Source: DASRJW01 sp964567755
GTDB lineage: Bacteria > Krumholzibacteriota > Krumholzibacteriia > G020349025
Direction of reading: 5' to 3'
Assembly (NCBI GenBank): GCA_964567755.1
Contig: CAZMNW010000004.1
Coordinates: forward strand, 62,001 to 126,000
DNA length: 64,000 nucleotides
Shown here: piece by piece, positions 47,513-56,481 of the stretch
Layout of the letters: each line of letters begins with the position of its first letter
Numbering within the stretch: the stretch's first letter is position 1
Notes under the pieces: generated by a model
Database searches by the model: none
Seen by the model: the letters and a program-made list of their open reading frames with translations, nothing else
What the model was told of the DNA's origin: nothing
Program-made: the position numbers and the translations under genes

Positions 47513-48700
47513 CGCGAGTGCCTCCTGGCCGATAACGCTTCCAATCGCCTCCGCGATGCGTTCGTTCTTCGTCTCTCGAATGTGGCAGTAATCGATAAAA
47601 ACGGTCTCAGGGTCGCCGTCGAATAAGTCCTGAAGATCGTAAAGACGGTCCATCTGAGGCGCGCCCGTCGTGATTCTAGCGTAGACACGGTCAAAGAACT
47701 CGACTAGACGAGTGGGGTACCGAGTCGCCAGTAGGCTTTCAGCTACGGATCCACCTTCCTTCGAGAACAGGGACGGCTGCCAGAAGAAAAACACTTCAAA
47801 GCCGTAGTCATCTGACAGAGCTTTGGCGATTCTTACATTGGCAAGATAAACGCCAACCGTCTCGTCGACGAGCGAGTCGGTCACTGCGGCCTGGCCGGCT
47901 GACGAAGTGCTCGCCGAGACAATGCTACCGAGTCTATCCCTGAGGCCCGCCGCCGCCTCGGCAAGCATGGACGTCCGCAGGAGAAGGTCAATGAGCCGAG
48001 ATGGTTGTTTGCTGACGTTAAACTCGCGACGGCGATGGTCTTCGTTCAACGGGATTCCCGCCTCGTGGTTTTGGAAAGCCGAGAACACATCATTCACTCC
48101 ATCATAAAACACTACGATGTCCGGTATGTTTCCCCTTCGTAGCTGGAGCATCAACGTCAACAAGCTCTGCGTGGAAACATGGCCTGATTCGGCGAGGTTG
48201 GAAACGTGCACTCCGTGATGACCGTCGCGCTCGAGCACGCGAGAGAGATTCGATGGTATGGTGTAGTCATCTCGGATCCAAGGTCCCCAGACCGTCGATC
48301 CTCCAAACATGAAAACCCGAGCTTTGGCTTCAGATTGCGGCACACGGTTGTAGGTCTTGCGGTAGCGACTGTCTGCGTCGACGTTGATGTACTGGCCCGA
48401 GTATGGAATCCGACGCCAGTAGACATACGGTTCCCATTGAAGCCGACCTGAGTTCCGGAACTCTCGTATGTAGTCTCCATTCCAATGCGGCGAATAATCT
48501 GGTGCATAGAGCGGCGTCGGATCTACCGTCATGTCTGGGTCTGTGCTGCCGTGTCGTGCTCGATAGATGGCTCGGGCGGTGAGCTCCATTATGAGCAGAA
48601 TAAAGACTGTGATACTCACGATTGCAAACGCGTCCCGAATCCAGTGTGCCGCGCGAACCACGGATCCGAGCGCTCTGCTTCTGCTGAGGAACCCCGTCAT
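47498..48700 (-). CDS. Membrane-anchored SGNH/GDSL hydrolase
   Basis: 400 residues; ATG with GGGAGGA upstream. One helix near the N-terminus (residues 24-40) anchors it. The SGNH blocks are visible: MFGGSTVWG with the catalytic S135, NLAESGH (Gly block, about 168-174), YDGVNDV with N203 and a late DYCHI with the catalytic His. This family deacetylates or acetylates polysaccharides in the periplasm (AlgX/AlgJ-like). Next to a polysaccharide cluster it probably modifies the exported chain. Confidence 0.85.
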   Translation of the reverse strand: MTGFLSRSRALGSVVRAAHWIRDAFAIVSITVFILLIMELTARAIYRARHGSTDPDMTVDPTPLYAPDYSPHWNGDYIREFRNSGRLQWEPYVYWRRIPYSGQYINVDADSRYRKTYNRVPQSEAKARVFMFGGSTVWGPWIRDDYTIPSNLSRVLERDGHHGVHVSNLAESGHVSTQSLLTLMLQLRRGNIPDIVVFYDGVNDVFSAFQNHEAGIPLNEDHRRREFNVSKQPSRLIDLLLRTSMLAEAAAGLRDRLGSIVSASTSSAGQAAVTDSLVDETVGVYLANVRIAKALSDDYGFEVFFFWQPSLFSKEGGSVAESLLATRYPTRLVEFFDRVYARITTGAPQMDRLYDLQDLFDGDPETVFIDYCHIRETKNERIAEAIGSVIGQEALALPGH

Positions 48701-48914
48701 TCAGCAATCCTCCCATCAGTGACTCCCCGGTTGTCAACCAACATTGACAAGTTGGCCAACGTGAGCGACAAGAAGGCCTGTCCCTGATGTTTGGCGGGGA
48801 GTCATCCGAAGGAACTGCAACCTGATTCCAGACGGAGATGCGGCGCTAACCACCGTTGGCGAGACTTCCCTTCAACAGGGGGATGTCAGCGTGAAGCTGG
48901 ATGCGGAATGACGC
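48701..48914. other. Intergenic stretch before the transposase remnant
   Basis: About 214 bases between the SGNH gene start and the transposase remnant. No coding signal or repeat is seen. With the remnant and the following ~30 bases it makes a 350-base gap without intact genes. Confidence 0.4.
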
Positions 48915-49022
48915 GTGACGATCCAAGAATTGGCGACTCGCGGTCACGGGAGGCGGGAGATCGCAAGGTTTCTAGGGGTATCGAGAGCACGGTGCGGTAC
49001 CACCTGCGGCGCCAGGCCACCG
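48915..49022 (+). pseudogene. IS21-type (IstA-like) transposase N-terminal remnant
   Basis: Reading from a GTG at 48915: VTIQELATRGHGRREIARFL then GVSRA, and after a one-base frameshift near 49000 VRYHLRRQAT. This is the N-terminal helix-turn-helix of IS21-like transposases. Nothing of the DDE domain follows. It is a decayed insertion next to a rearranged part of the polysaccharide locus. Confidence 0.55.
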
Positions 49023-49052
49023 CCCACAACCCCGAGAGACTGCACGGCGCCC

Positions 49053-49706
49053 TTAACCTAGGACCACCTTCCGACCGTGGAAGGCTTCCGCAAGGCCTGT
49101 CGGCGAGTTGCACTCCATGCCGCGGATCCGGAGAAGCGCCTCGAAGAGGTCCTCGGTGAACCAGCGTCTGTTGGCTTGGGAGGGATAGCTATCGAGCAGA
49201 TGGCGGATCTTGGCTCGCGCAGACTCCTCCGAGATCGGAACAAACACGTTGGGGGTCCCAAGGTCGGCGTCATATTTGGGAACCTCGTACTCCAAGATGA
49301 GATGATCGCGAAATGTGTTCCAGGTGAGCTCGCAAACAAGGCGGTGATCCTGATGGAGGTCGTGGCGTGAATGCGTGAGAATGATATCTGGCTGACAGAC
49401 AATCTTCAACCGCTCGAACTCATCCTTCACCTGGCCGCCCGCGTAGGGTAGAAATCCATCTCGGAAGTCCTTGATGATGATCTCGGTGTTGGTCGCGCGC
49501 TCGAGGAAGGCATTGGCTGCCTGCGTCGCTTCCAATGCGCGTGTGGGACTCGAGGAAAAGATAACCCACGTGACCGATACCTTCTGTCGCCGGGTGAGTT
49601 CGAGCAGTGTTGCCCCACAACCAATGTCGATGTCGTCGCAGTGGGCGCCAAGACAGAGTATTTTCATTGGGCCGGCGCTGGGAGTCAGTAACGCGAGATT
49701 CAGCAT
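49053..49706 (-). CDS. PIG-L family N-acetyl-sugar deacetylase
   Basis: 217 residues from the ATG at 49706, chosen for its AAGGAAGA site and because a parallel start overlaps the glycosyltransferase stop elsewhere in the locus. The zinc motif AHCDD (21-25) and the HSRHDLHQDH region (112-121, with the third ligand H121) are those of LmbE/PIG-L deacetylases. It removes an acetyl group from an amino sugar, on the lipid-linked or free precursor. The GT fragment just upstream overlaps this start (CCATGCTGA arrangement). Confidence 0.88.
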   Translation of the reverse strand: MLNLALLTPSAGPMKILCLGAHCDDIDIGCGATLLELTRRQKVSVTWVIFSSSPTRALEATQAANAFLERATNTEIIIKDFRDGFLPYAGGQVKDEFERLKIVCQPDIILTHSRHDLHQDHRLVCELTWNTFRDHLILEYEVPKYDADLGTPNVFVPISEESARAKIRHLLDSYPSQANRRWFTEDLFEALLRIRGMECNSPTGLAEAFHGRKVVLG

Positions 49707-49711
49707 GGTCT

Positions 49712-50040
49712 TCCTTTTCTGTGGGGATGATCCGTCCCTGGCGGCAGGTGCTTTGGGGAAACCGCCTGGATCTCCAGTGCCTGTTGGCGCCACAAGTTCC
49801 CTGCAGCCACGTGGATTCTGCCCCAGCCAGGTGTCAGGCGATCCTTCGCTGCGGGCTTCGTCGTTCCAGGCGAGGATCCGCACGACCACTGAGGCGACCC
49901 AGAGCCGGCAGTGCCTGCGGACACCGCCCGTCGGTGGTTATTATCGGTACACCCATCGTCAAGTAGTCATTGGACTTCAAGAAATCATTGCCCCGCGTAT
50001 GAGCATTCACACGGAACGGACAGCACTGCATCAAACATCG
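49712..50040 (-). pseudogene. Degenerate 3' fragment of a glycosyltransferase gene
   Basis: Related to the 3' end of the intact glycosyltransferase at 51898-53262. Shared words include FRVNAHTRGNDFLKSNDYLT against FQVNAHTLGNDLLKFNDYLA, and WRQQALEIQ against WRQRALEIQ. The reading frame is broken between these matches. It ends with the same Pro-Cys-stop overlapping an ATGCTGAATCTC start. It is a dead duplicate directly upstream of the PIG-L gene. Confidence 0.75.
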
Positions 50041-50046
50041 AAAGAT

Positions 50047-51432
50047 CTAATTCCTGCGAAAACCGTTCTTGATGTCCGTCCATGTCGCTCTCCTAACACT
50101 GGTGGGCAAATGTCCTGGGCTCGGGAACCCGATGCTCGCATCGTCGGCAACGAACACCCAGTCACCAGCCAAAGGCGGTGAAAAGGTCAACATGCCTTGC
50201 TCATAAGTACCGATCAACGTCGCCTCGGCCGTCGAAGTCTCGTACCACCAACATTTCACTGAATCACCTGAAACTTTTGTCGCATCAAAGGTGATGGGCC
50301 GACTCGAAGGAAGATAAGCGATGAAACTCGAGCCATCACTCGCCAACGCGCTCGCAGCATAGTTTGTCTGGCCCCACGTCCCGTAACCAGACACGAGGAC
50401 AGAATGATCAAAGTCGGGAACCAGCCTGTACCAATAGCGAGAATTGAAAAGTTTCTGCGCATACTTCATGCTCAATGCACCCGAGCTATTCAGCGCAGAT
50501 TTCCAGCCGGCGTCGAAGTAGCTAAAACCCCAAATGGGACGATTGCCAAAAATATGGCCACAAGCCCCGGACAAATTCGTCCAGTAGATTTGTGCCCGCA
50601 GCTGCTGGGGTGTGGATCCCTGTTCATTCTCATAGGCCGACTCGAGTAAGAAGAAGGGTGTTCGTGGCGAGAACTCGAACGCGGTCTTGGCATTTGCATA
50701 TAGCGTGCTGCTATAGGAGTAAACGTTGTTTAGATTCAGCCATGATTCACCAACCCAGGGGTCGACCGCCATAGATTCTGGTTCGTTATGCGCAGTAAAG
50801 AGGTGCCGATTATCGGACTCCCTAACTCCAGCGACGAATTCCTGGACCTTGGCTCTTACTCGCGTTGGATCAACATCTCCGCCGATTATCCATATGATAT
50901 TGTCGAAATTCTTGTATCGGTCTCCTACGAACTGCCCCCATTGTCGCATGTCCGCAAGTGTAGCCACCTCTACTTCGGCACACCATCCCTGGTTTCCGCA
51001 ACTGTATCCCAAGTAGAGTGGGGCCAACAAAACGACGATTCCTCGCTGAGCAGCGGACCTGATTACATAGTCGACATGGTCGAAGTAGGTGTCGTTGGGT
51101 GTAACAAATGCCTTGCCTGTAAATGGCAATGCTCCATAGAAGTTGCCTGGCGGATTGGAAGCATAAAACTTCTCTATTAGATTCACGAGAATCATGTTGA
51201 AGCCTTGCTGTTTCCTGCTTTCCAAATAGAAATCAGCGTCTTCTTTGCTAACTTCCACGATCAAAGACCAGGCTGCGTCTCCCAGGACGAAAAAAGGAAC
51301 GCTATCATTCTGAACGAGGTATCGATCTGTTAGGTCAACTTCCAATAGCGGCTGACCTTCTACTTTCGGCAGCTGGCAAATCAGGCAAAGCACAAAGATT
51401 CCCAGCGAAAAAACCTTTTTCATGTCAAGCAT
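50047..51432 (-). CDS. Secreted DUF4038/apiosidase-like glycoside hydrolase
   Basis: 461 residues; ATG at 51432 with GAGGGG (MKK at 51423 is an alternative). Signal peptide residues 1-26. The barrel domain starts LEVDLTDRYLVQNDSVPFFV and has WIIGGDVDP (probable acid/base Asp/Glu region, about 183-191) and FFLLESAYEN (probable nucleophile Glu, about 263). A C-terminal strand domain (about 370-440) fits the usual Put-endoglucanase C-terminal domain. It likely cuts a glycan outside the cell. Base composition is clearly poorer in GC than the surroundings, suggesting acquisition. Confidence 0.85.
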   Translation of the reverse strand: MLDMKKVFSLGIFVLCLICQLPKVEGQPLLEVDLTDRYLVQNDSVPFFVLGDAAWSLIVEVSKEDADFYLESRKQQGFNMILVNLIEKFYASNPPGNFYGALPFTGKAFVTPNDTYFDHVDYVIRSAAQRGIVVLLAPLYLGYSCGNQGWCAEVEVATLADMRQWGQFVGDRYKNFDNIIWIIGGDVDPTRVRAKVQEFVAGVRESDNRHLFTAHNEPESMAVDPWVGESWLNLNNVYSYSSTLYANAKTAFEFSPRTPFFLLESAYENEQGSTPQQLRAQIYWTNLSGACGHIFGNRPIWGFSYFDAGWKSALNSSGALSMKYAQKLFNSRYWYRLVPDFDHSVLVSGYGTWGQTNYAASALASDGSSFIAYLPSSRPITFDATKVSGDSVKCWWYETSTAEATLIGTYEQGMLTFSPPLAGDWVFVADDASIGFPSPGHLPTSVRRATWTDIKNGFRRN

Positions 51433-51733
51433 GAACCCCTCGGATCCTGATTATCTTGCTGCTGGTTCAGTCCTCGCAGACTCGACGGGCAAGACTCGGC
51501 GTATCCCGTCTGTATCCTGGAAACACCCTGCGCATTCTGTTCCGCAGTTGACACCGCTGCTGGGACTCGATCCCCGAGTGATCATGAGACCGCGCTGCCT
51601 CGGGGATAAGTGTTTTCGATACCAAGCCCAAGCATCGATTGGCGTGGCTCCCTCATGCTTCAACACCAACGCAGCCATATTGTAGCCGCAGCGGGCACTC
51701 GTCCGCTACCCTTGATCCCACATTGCTTCAAAG
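51433..51733. other. Intergenic remains, nothing recognised
   Basis: About 300 bases between the DUF4038 gene and the PIG-L-like start remnant. A 75-codon minus-strand frame (51451-51678) is open but resembles no family I know. With the following remnant this is a 465-base stretch without an intact gene. Confidence 0.4.
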
Positions 51734-51904
51734 TCAATAGGTTCGCCCGACGAGCCCAGCACGGGTCGACACTCTCCTCCTTGCTTGGTGGTCGAAAGCG
51801 CAAAGCGCTATATCGCGATGGCGGTTGCTGATTCCGGCCGCCAGCCCGGCAAACATGTCCCCCCCTGGGCCAGAACCCTGAGTGAGAAGATTGAGATTCA
51901 GCAT
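51734..51904 (-). pseudogene. Vestigial start of a PIG-L-like gene
   Basis: An ATG at 51904 overlaps the glycosyltransferase stop and reads MLNLNLLTQGSGPG, paralleling MLNLALLTPSAGP of the intact PIG-L gene. After about 14 codons the similarity ends and the frame closes at 51734 without the AHCDD motif. It is the decayed partner that once followed this glycosyltransferase copy. Confidence 0.45.
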
Positions 51905-53262
51905 GGCCCTCCGTTTTCATTCGCACTATCAGGGTCGGACGGTAAGTGCTTCAGGAGGATGTCTTGGATTTCCAGTGCGCGTTGGCGCCACGAATTCGTG
52001 GCCGCCATGTCCATCCGGCGCTGGCGTATCTCGGGCGACGATTCGCCAAGTGCTTCGTCAATACTGGCGAGGAAGTGCGCAGCATCCGTAGCGATCCAGA
52101 GTAGACCTTCGTACTTGCGCGCGCCGCCCATATCGGTGGTCACAATCGGCTTGCCCATCGCCAAGTAGTCGTTGAACTTCAAGAGGTCGTTACCCAGCGT
52201 ATGCGCGTTGACTTGAAACGGGATGATGGCGGCGTCGAAGTACCTGATGCAGTCCGCCAATCGATCGCTACTCACCCAGGGGTGATGGTGGAGGTTCGGA
52301 TGCCGTTCGACGATCGAGTGGAAGCTGGGGTCGGCACCGCCGATGAACACATACTGGCAATCGAGCCGATTCGACGCCAGAGCCTCCAACAACGCATAGT
52401 CGACTCGGATGCTATTGATGTTTCCGGAATAACCGAGAATCGACCCGCCGCGCGCGCGAATGTCCTCGAGGAAATCGACGGGTCGGTATGCATCGCGGTG
52501 AAAGTTCTCGAAGTTGGTCGCGTTCGGAACAACGTACATATTGGAATTGAAATGGGCATACTTATTTTTCAAGTGCTCGTTCACGGTGAAGACGAGATCG
52601 GAATGGGAGCACGCGTGATGCAGGCTTGACCCGATGGCGAGTCGGTCGGCGTCGACTCGATAGAACTCGACGAAATCGTCGGAGAGATCAAAAACGCTCA
52701 GCACCGCCTTCTGCATGAGCTCGTCGAGTAACTGGCTCGAGAAGAACAATGGATGGTTGTTGAGGAGAACGGTAGGGCGGTTACCCTGGAAATATCTGAC
52801 CATGGAGGCGAAGCATTTCTCCTCGAAACGCTCCGCCGAAGGAAGGTGCCTCTTCATGGGCAAGAAGCAGAACATGCTGCAAATGCGTATCTTGCGACCG
52901 TAGGATCTTGGAGCCGCGCGGATGATGGATCGAAGGCGCTGCGGGAATGTTCCGGGGCCAGTGATCAGCAGATCCTTGACCCACACGGCGCGAGGATTGA
53001 CGAACACGACCCGGTCGAACAACGCAAGCTTCGACAACTCGTACACCATGCTCTGGTTACGCTTCCACGAATCATCCCAGGGAACCTCTCCCAAGCAGAT
53101 CAGGGCCATCGGTCGGCGCGCCGCGCTCGCGATTATCCGTTCGCCTCGAGCGCTGACGGTGCGTTGAATGCTCCCCGTGTTCATGGTCGTTGCCGGTGCA
53201 ATCAGTTTGTCCTTCCAGTGATTTCGGTCACAGACCTGCCCAGTGTATCCTTGCCGTGCCAT
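51898..53262 (-). CDS. Glycosyltransferase, GT4-like
   Basis: 454 residues from the ATG at 53262; other starts (53349, 53184, 53109) are possible since none has a good ribosome-binding site, and family similarity begins only at ALICLGEVPWDDSW near the last. Two Rossmann-like halves: the first with VVFVNPRAVWVKDLL, the second with SILGYSGNINSIRVDYALLE, YVFIGGAD and the C-terminal donor region FQVNAHTLGNDLLKFNDYLA then GKPIVTT. It transfers a nucleotide sugar to the growing repeat unit. A dead copy of its end is found at 49712-50040. Confidence 0.82.
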   Translation of the reverse strand: MARQGYTGQVCDRNHWKDKLIAPATTMNTGSIQRTVSARGERIIASAARRPMALICLGEVPWDDSWKRNQSMVYELSKLALFDRVVFVNPRAVWVKDLLITGPGTFPQRLRSIIRAAPRSYGRKIRICSMFCFLPMKRHLPSAERFEEKCFASMVRYFQGNRPTVLLNNHPLFFSSQLLDELMQKAVLSVFDLSDDFVEFYRVDADRLAIGSSLHHACSHSDLVFTVNEHLKNKYAHFNSNMYVVPNATNFENFHRDAYRPVDFLEDIRARGGSILGYSGNINSIRVDYALLEALASNRLDCQYVFIGGADPSFHSIVERHPNLHHHPWVSSDRLADCIRYFDAAIIPFQVNAHTLGNDLLKFNDYLAMGKPIVTTDMGGARKYEGLLWIATDAAHFLASIDEALGESSPEIRQRRMDMAATNSWRQRALEIQDILLKHLPSDPDSANENGGPC

Positions 53263-53382
53263 GATTGGAAGTGACGAAGAGACGGACGCGTGATCCCCGT
53301 GGGTGACCCCACCCTCTTTCGGCCTGCGCCGCGAGGCGATGACAGGCACGTCGTGGCCGTAGTCTGAGGATGCCCGGTCGGT

Positions 53383-54579
53383 TCAGGTGATCTTCAACCG
53401 CGGGTACAGATTCGCAACTCCGCGTACGTCGACGTCGGAGTGCACGACGAAGTTCTTGGCCGGAGCTCGATGGTCGAGGACACGGTCCAGATCGGGCTGC
53501 GTCAGCGCCACGTTCAGGAAATACGAGCCGGGCGCCAGATGCATGTCGAGCTCGAAGGTCAGCGTCATCGACTCCCCCTGAGCTAGGAGCAAGCGACGCT
53601 GGTCAAGGCGGGCCGAGTCGATGTAGAAGAAGAGGTTGTAGCTTTCATCGCGAAGGCCGAGGGCGACCGCAATGGGATCCGCACAGCGGTGATTGACGAT
53701 CTTGACCGCCACGATCGCCTTCTCGCCGGCCCGGAACAGCGTAGCCTCACGGCCGTCACTCCAAAGTGAAACGTCCTCGATGACAGCCTCTTTATCCTGC
53801 GAAGAGGTCCCCGGCTCCACCACCGCAGCCCGCTTGATATAAGCATCGACGACCTCACCCGGCTCTCCGGAGACCGTTACCTTCCCCTTCTCCAAGAGGA
53901 ATACCTGATCGCACAGATTGGTCACCGCCTTGAGATTGTGGGAGACGAAGATCACCGTCGTCCCGCCCTTGAGGATGCTCTGCATCTTCTCCATCGATCG
54001 GTTCTGGAACGCCCAATCGCCCACGCTCAGGACCTCGTCCACGACCAAAATGTCTGGGTTCACGTGACACGCGATGGAAAAGCCGAGTCGAGCGTACATC
54101 CCGGAAGAATAGCGCTTGACCGGTGTGTCGATGAAATCCCGCAGGCCGGAGAACTCGATGATCTCGTCCAGCCGTGCGCGAATGTCGGCGCGGCTCATCC
54201 CGAGAATCGTGCCGTTGAGGAAGATGTTCTCACGCCCAGTCAGATCGGGATGGAAACCCGCCCCCACCTCGATCAGCGCGGACAATGTTCCATTGACGGT
54301 TTTTGCCCCAGATGTCGGATGCATGATCCCGGTGATGATCTTCAGGATCGTGCTCTTGCCAGCCCCATTGGGCCCAATGATGCCCACAGCTTCGCCCCAA
54401 CCGACACGGAAGCTGACATCCTTCAGGGCCCAGAACTCCTGCCGGCCGAGCTGCACACCGGCTCGTCCACGCACGAGGGACCTCAGCAGCGACGGAACCA
54501 AGTCGCGCAAGGAATCGTGGATCTGCCCGCGACGGAACTTCTTGGATACCTGATCGAATTCCAAGGCGAATTCGCTCAT
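53383..54579 (-). CDS. wzt: Wzt-type ABC ATPase for O-polysaccharide export
   Basis: 398 residues from the ATG at 54579 (AGGAGG upstream). Nucleotide-binding domain: Walker A GPNGAGKS (about 73-80), signature YSSGMYARLGFS (about 157-168), Walker B ILVVDE, H-loop VSHNL. After residue 250 a ~145-residue beta-sandwich follows (DVSLWSDGREATLFRAGEKA...), the Wzt C-terminal domain that recognises the finished chain's end modification. The permease gene lies 28 bases upstream in the operon. Confidence 0.93.
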   Translation of the reverse strand: MSEFALEFDQVSKKFRRGQIHDSLRDLVPSLLRSLVRGRAGVQLGRQEFWALKDVSFRVGWGEAVGIIGPNGAGKSTILKIITGIMHPTSGAKTVNGTLSALIEVGAGFHPDLTGRENIFLNGTILGMSRADIRARLDEIIEFSGLRDFIDTPVKRYSSGMYARLGFSIACHVNPDILVVDEVLSVGDWAFQNRSMEKMQSILKGGTTVIFVSHNLKAVTNLCDQVFLLEKGKVTVSGEPGEVVDAYIKRAAVVEPGTSSQDKEAVIEDVSLWSDGREATLFRAGEKAIVAVKIVNHRCADPIAVALGLRDESYNLFFYIDSARLDQRRLLLAQGESMTLTFELDMHLAPGSYFLNVALTQPDLDRVLDHRAPAKNFVVHSDVDVRGVANLYPRLKIT

Positions 54580-54607
54580 CAACTGCCTCCTGGCTGCCCA
54601 GTTTGAT

Positions 54608-55393
54608 TTAGATGCTTTCCGCGAACAGCGGCTCCATCCGATTGAACACCGACACCGAAAGCGGGAAGATCAACAGGGCAAAAACGGCACTGTACCCAGT
54701 CCACACCAGATCGGGCGCATTCTGGAGCACGATGCAGCTCCGAAGTCCCTCGAGGATCGGGGCAATGGGATTGAAGAGAAGGACGGTCGACCACTTCCCG
54801 AACATCTCGACTTCGTAGAACACCGGCGTGAAAAAGATCGCGAATGTCAATACTACCTGGACGATGTACTTCACATCCCGGAAGAAAAGGTTTGCCGCGG
54901 CGAAAAGGATCCCTGTTCCCATGGCGATCAGAATGAGAAGGCCGATGAGCACCGGTACCCAGAGCAAGTGAACCGTCACGCCGACCCCCGCGACGGCGAG
55001 AAATCCCACCAACAATACACATGCGATGGTGAAGTCGAACAGCTGTGAAAGGACCGAGGCCACCGGGAAGATGATGCGTGGAAAGTAGATCTTGGTGACC
55101 AGGTTTTGATTCGAAATGAGACTATTCGATGCGAATTGCAGACTAGAGACGAACAAGGACCAGGGCAGCGCTTTCACCGAGATGGTGACGACGTCCTCGA
55201 GGGCGAGAGGCTTCTTGGAGAGGTAGGAGAACGCGACCTTGACGACGATTCCTGCCGCCACGATGATCATGGGCATGAAGATGGCCCACAGGAACCCCAT
55301 GATGGACTGCTTGTACTTGACGCGGATATCGCGCCACGTGATCATGAACAGCAGCTCTCGATAGTCGACAATAGATCGAATAGCTTGGATCAT
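54608..55393 (-). CDS. wzm: Wzm-type ABC permease for polysaccharide export
   Basis: 261 residues with six membrane helices (about 30-55, 65-85, 105-135, 140-165, 172-190, 228-250). The N-terminal amphipathic segment IVDYRELLFMITWRDIRVKYKQ and the motif around KQSIMGFLWAIFMPM are characteristic of the ABC-2 polysaccharide permeases. The start overlaps the GT2 gene stop (ATGA, 55390-55393). With Wzt it moves undecaprenyl-linked polymer across the inner membrane. Confidence 0.92.
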   Translation of the reverse strand: MIQAIRSIVDYRELLFMITWRDIRVKYKQSIMGFLWAIFMPMIIVAAGIVVKVAFSYLSKKPLALEDVVTISVKALPWSLFVSSLQFASNSLISNQNLVTKIYFPRIIFPVASVLSQLFDFTIACVLLVGFLAVAGVGVTVHLLWVPVLIGLLILIAMGTGILFAAANLFFRDVKYIVQVVLTFAIFFTPVFYEVEMFGKWSTVLLFNPIAPILEGLRSCIVLQNAPDLVWTGYSAVFALLIFPLSVSVFNRMEPLFAESI

Positions 55394-56481
55394 GAACGTT
55401 TCCTCGATTCACTCGACGCGGGTTGCGGCTCGCGCGAGCTGATTGCACGTTGTGTAGCCGCAAGCCTTCCTCTTGACCGCGCAATGGTCCGCCCCCCGAT
55501 GCTTCGCAGTCTACTGGCCAGGAGCGGGAGGTCGATTAGCTGGCACAAAAAGGCCTGGACGATGGCCCGCGCCAGTCGACCGCGGTCCAGGCGCTGGTCC
55601 GCCGTGAGGAGGCCCTGAGCGTGATATCGCCAGAAGGCTCGACCCGTCCAATACAGACTCCGATTCGCCAAAAAGCGATAGTAGGAGCGCTCCACTTCTT
55701 TGATGCGGGCCGCGGATTCCTTGGGACCAAGATAAGAGGGGGAGAACTTCATGGTAATGATGAAGCGATCCAACCAGTGACTGGGATCGAAGACGCGACG
55801 GGCGTTGGTCAGAGACTCGTTGCTTCGACGCGTAAAGGTCAAGACCTGATGCACGAAACCCAGATCATGCTCCAGCAGGATCTCGTAACAAGCTTCCGTG
55901 TCCTCATGCAGACTGGTCTCGCTGAACACAGGCTGACGCTTCCATAGGACGTCAGCCCTGTACAGAAGATTGTTCGGGGAACCGAACACAAAGAGCCAGT
56001 CGAGCAAAGATCGGCGGCCCACCTCGCGCCCACTGACAACGGTGCTGGGATAGGCCAGGCCCGTCCCCGTGACCCGCGTCTCTTCAAGACAGTACGAGCT
56101 GACGATCCCCACCTCGGGGTATGCCTCGGCGACGGCAACCATCTCCTCGAGACATCTTGGAAAGATCCAGTCATCGGCGAAGACGATCTTGACGTATTTG
56201 GCCTCACGCGACACGAGCGACAACGACCTGTTGATATTGCTGATTTGTGGCAAGAATCGCTCGTTCTCGACGATCCGGATTCTCTGATCCGCGCTGGCAT
56301 AGGACCGAGCGATCTCGAGCGACCGATCCGTGCTGCAATTGTCGACGATCGTGTACAACCAGTTCTGGTACGTCTGCGCGAGGACGCTCTCGATACATGC
56401 AGAGAGATACGGCTCGCCGTTGTGCACGGGAGTGACGACGCCGACGAGAGGCTCGGAGCGAGCGACCTCCGCCGCCGTCAT
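55390..56481 (-). CDS. Glycosyltransferase family 2
   Basis: 363 residues from the ATG at 56481, whose overlap (ATGA) with the pyruvyltransferase stop sets the start. GT-A fold: LVGVVTPVHNGEPYLSACIE, TIVDNCSTDRS, then the DxD-like FADDWIFP (about 101-108) and an acceptor-side SLHEDTEACYEILL (ED motif, about 192). The C-terminal ~100 residues are helical and Arg-rich. It adds a sugar to the repeat unit. The longer open frame upstream of the ATG is only the shadow of the neighbouring gene. Confidence 0.9.
   Translation of the reverse strand: MTAAEVARSEPLVGVVTPVHNGEPYLSACIESVLAQTYQNWLYTIVDNCSTDRSLEIARSYASADQRIRIVENERFLPQISNINRSLSLVSREAKYVKIVFADDWIFPRCLEEMVAVAEAYPEVGIVSSYCLEETRVTGTGLAYPSTVVSGREVGRRSLLDWLFVFGSPNNLLYRADVLWKRQPVFSETSLHEDTEACYEILLEHDLGFVHQVLTFTRRSNESLTNARRVFDPSHWLDRFIITMKFSPSYLGPKESAARIKEVERSYYRFLANRSLYWTGRAFWRYHAQGLLTADQRLDRGRLARAIVQAFLCQLIDLPLLASRLRSIGGRTIARSRGRLAATQRAISSREPQPASSESRKRS

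Noticed and set aside
50788..51180. Plus-strand frame (130 codons) opposite the DUF4038 gene
   Set aside because: Antisense to a gene with signal peptide and catalytic motifs.
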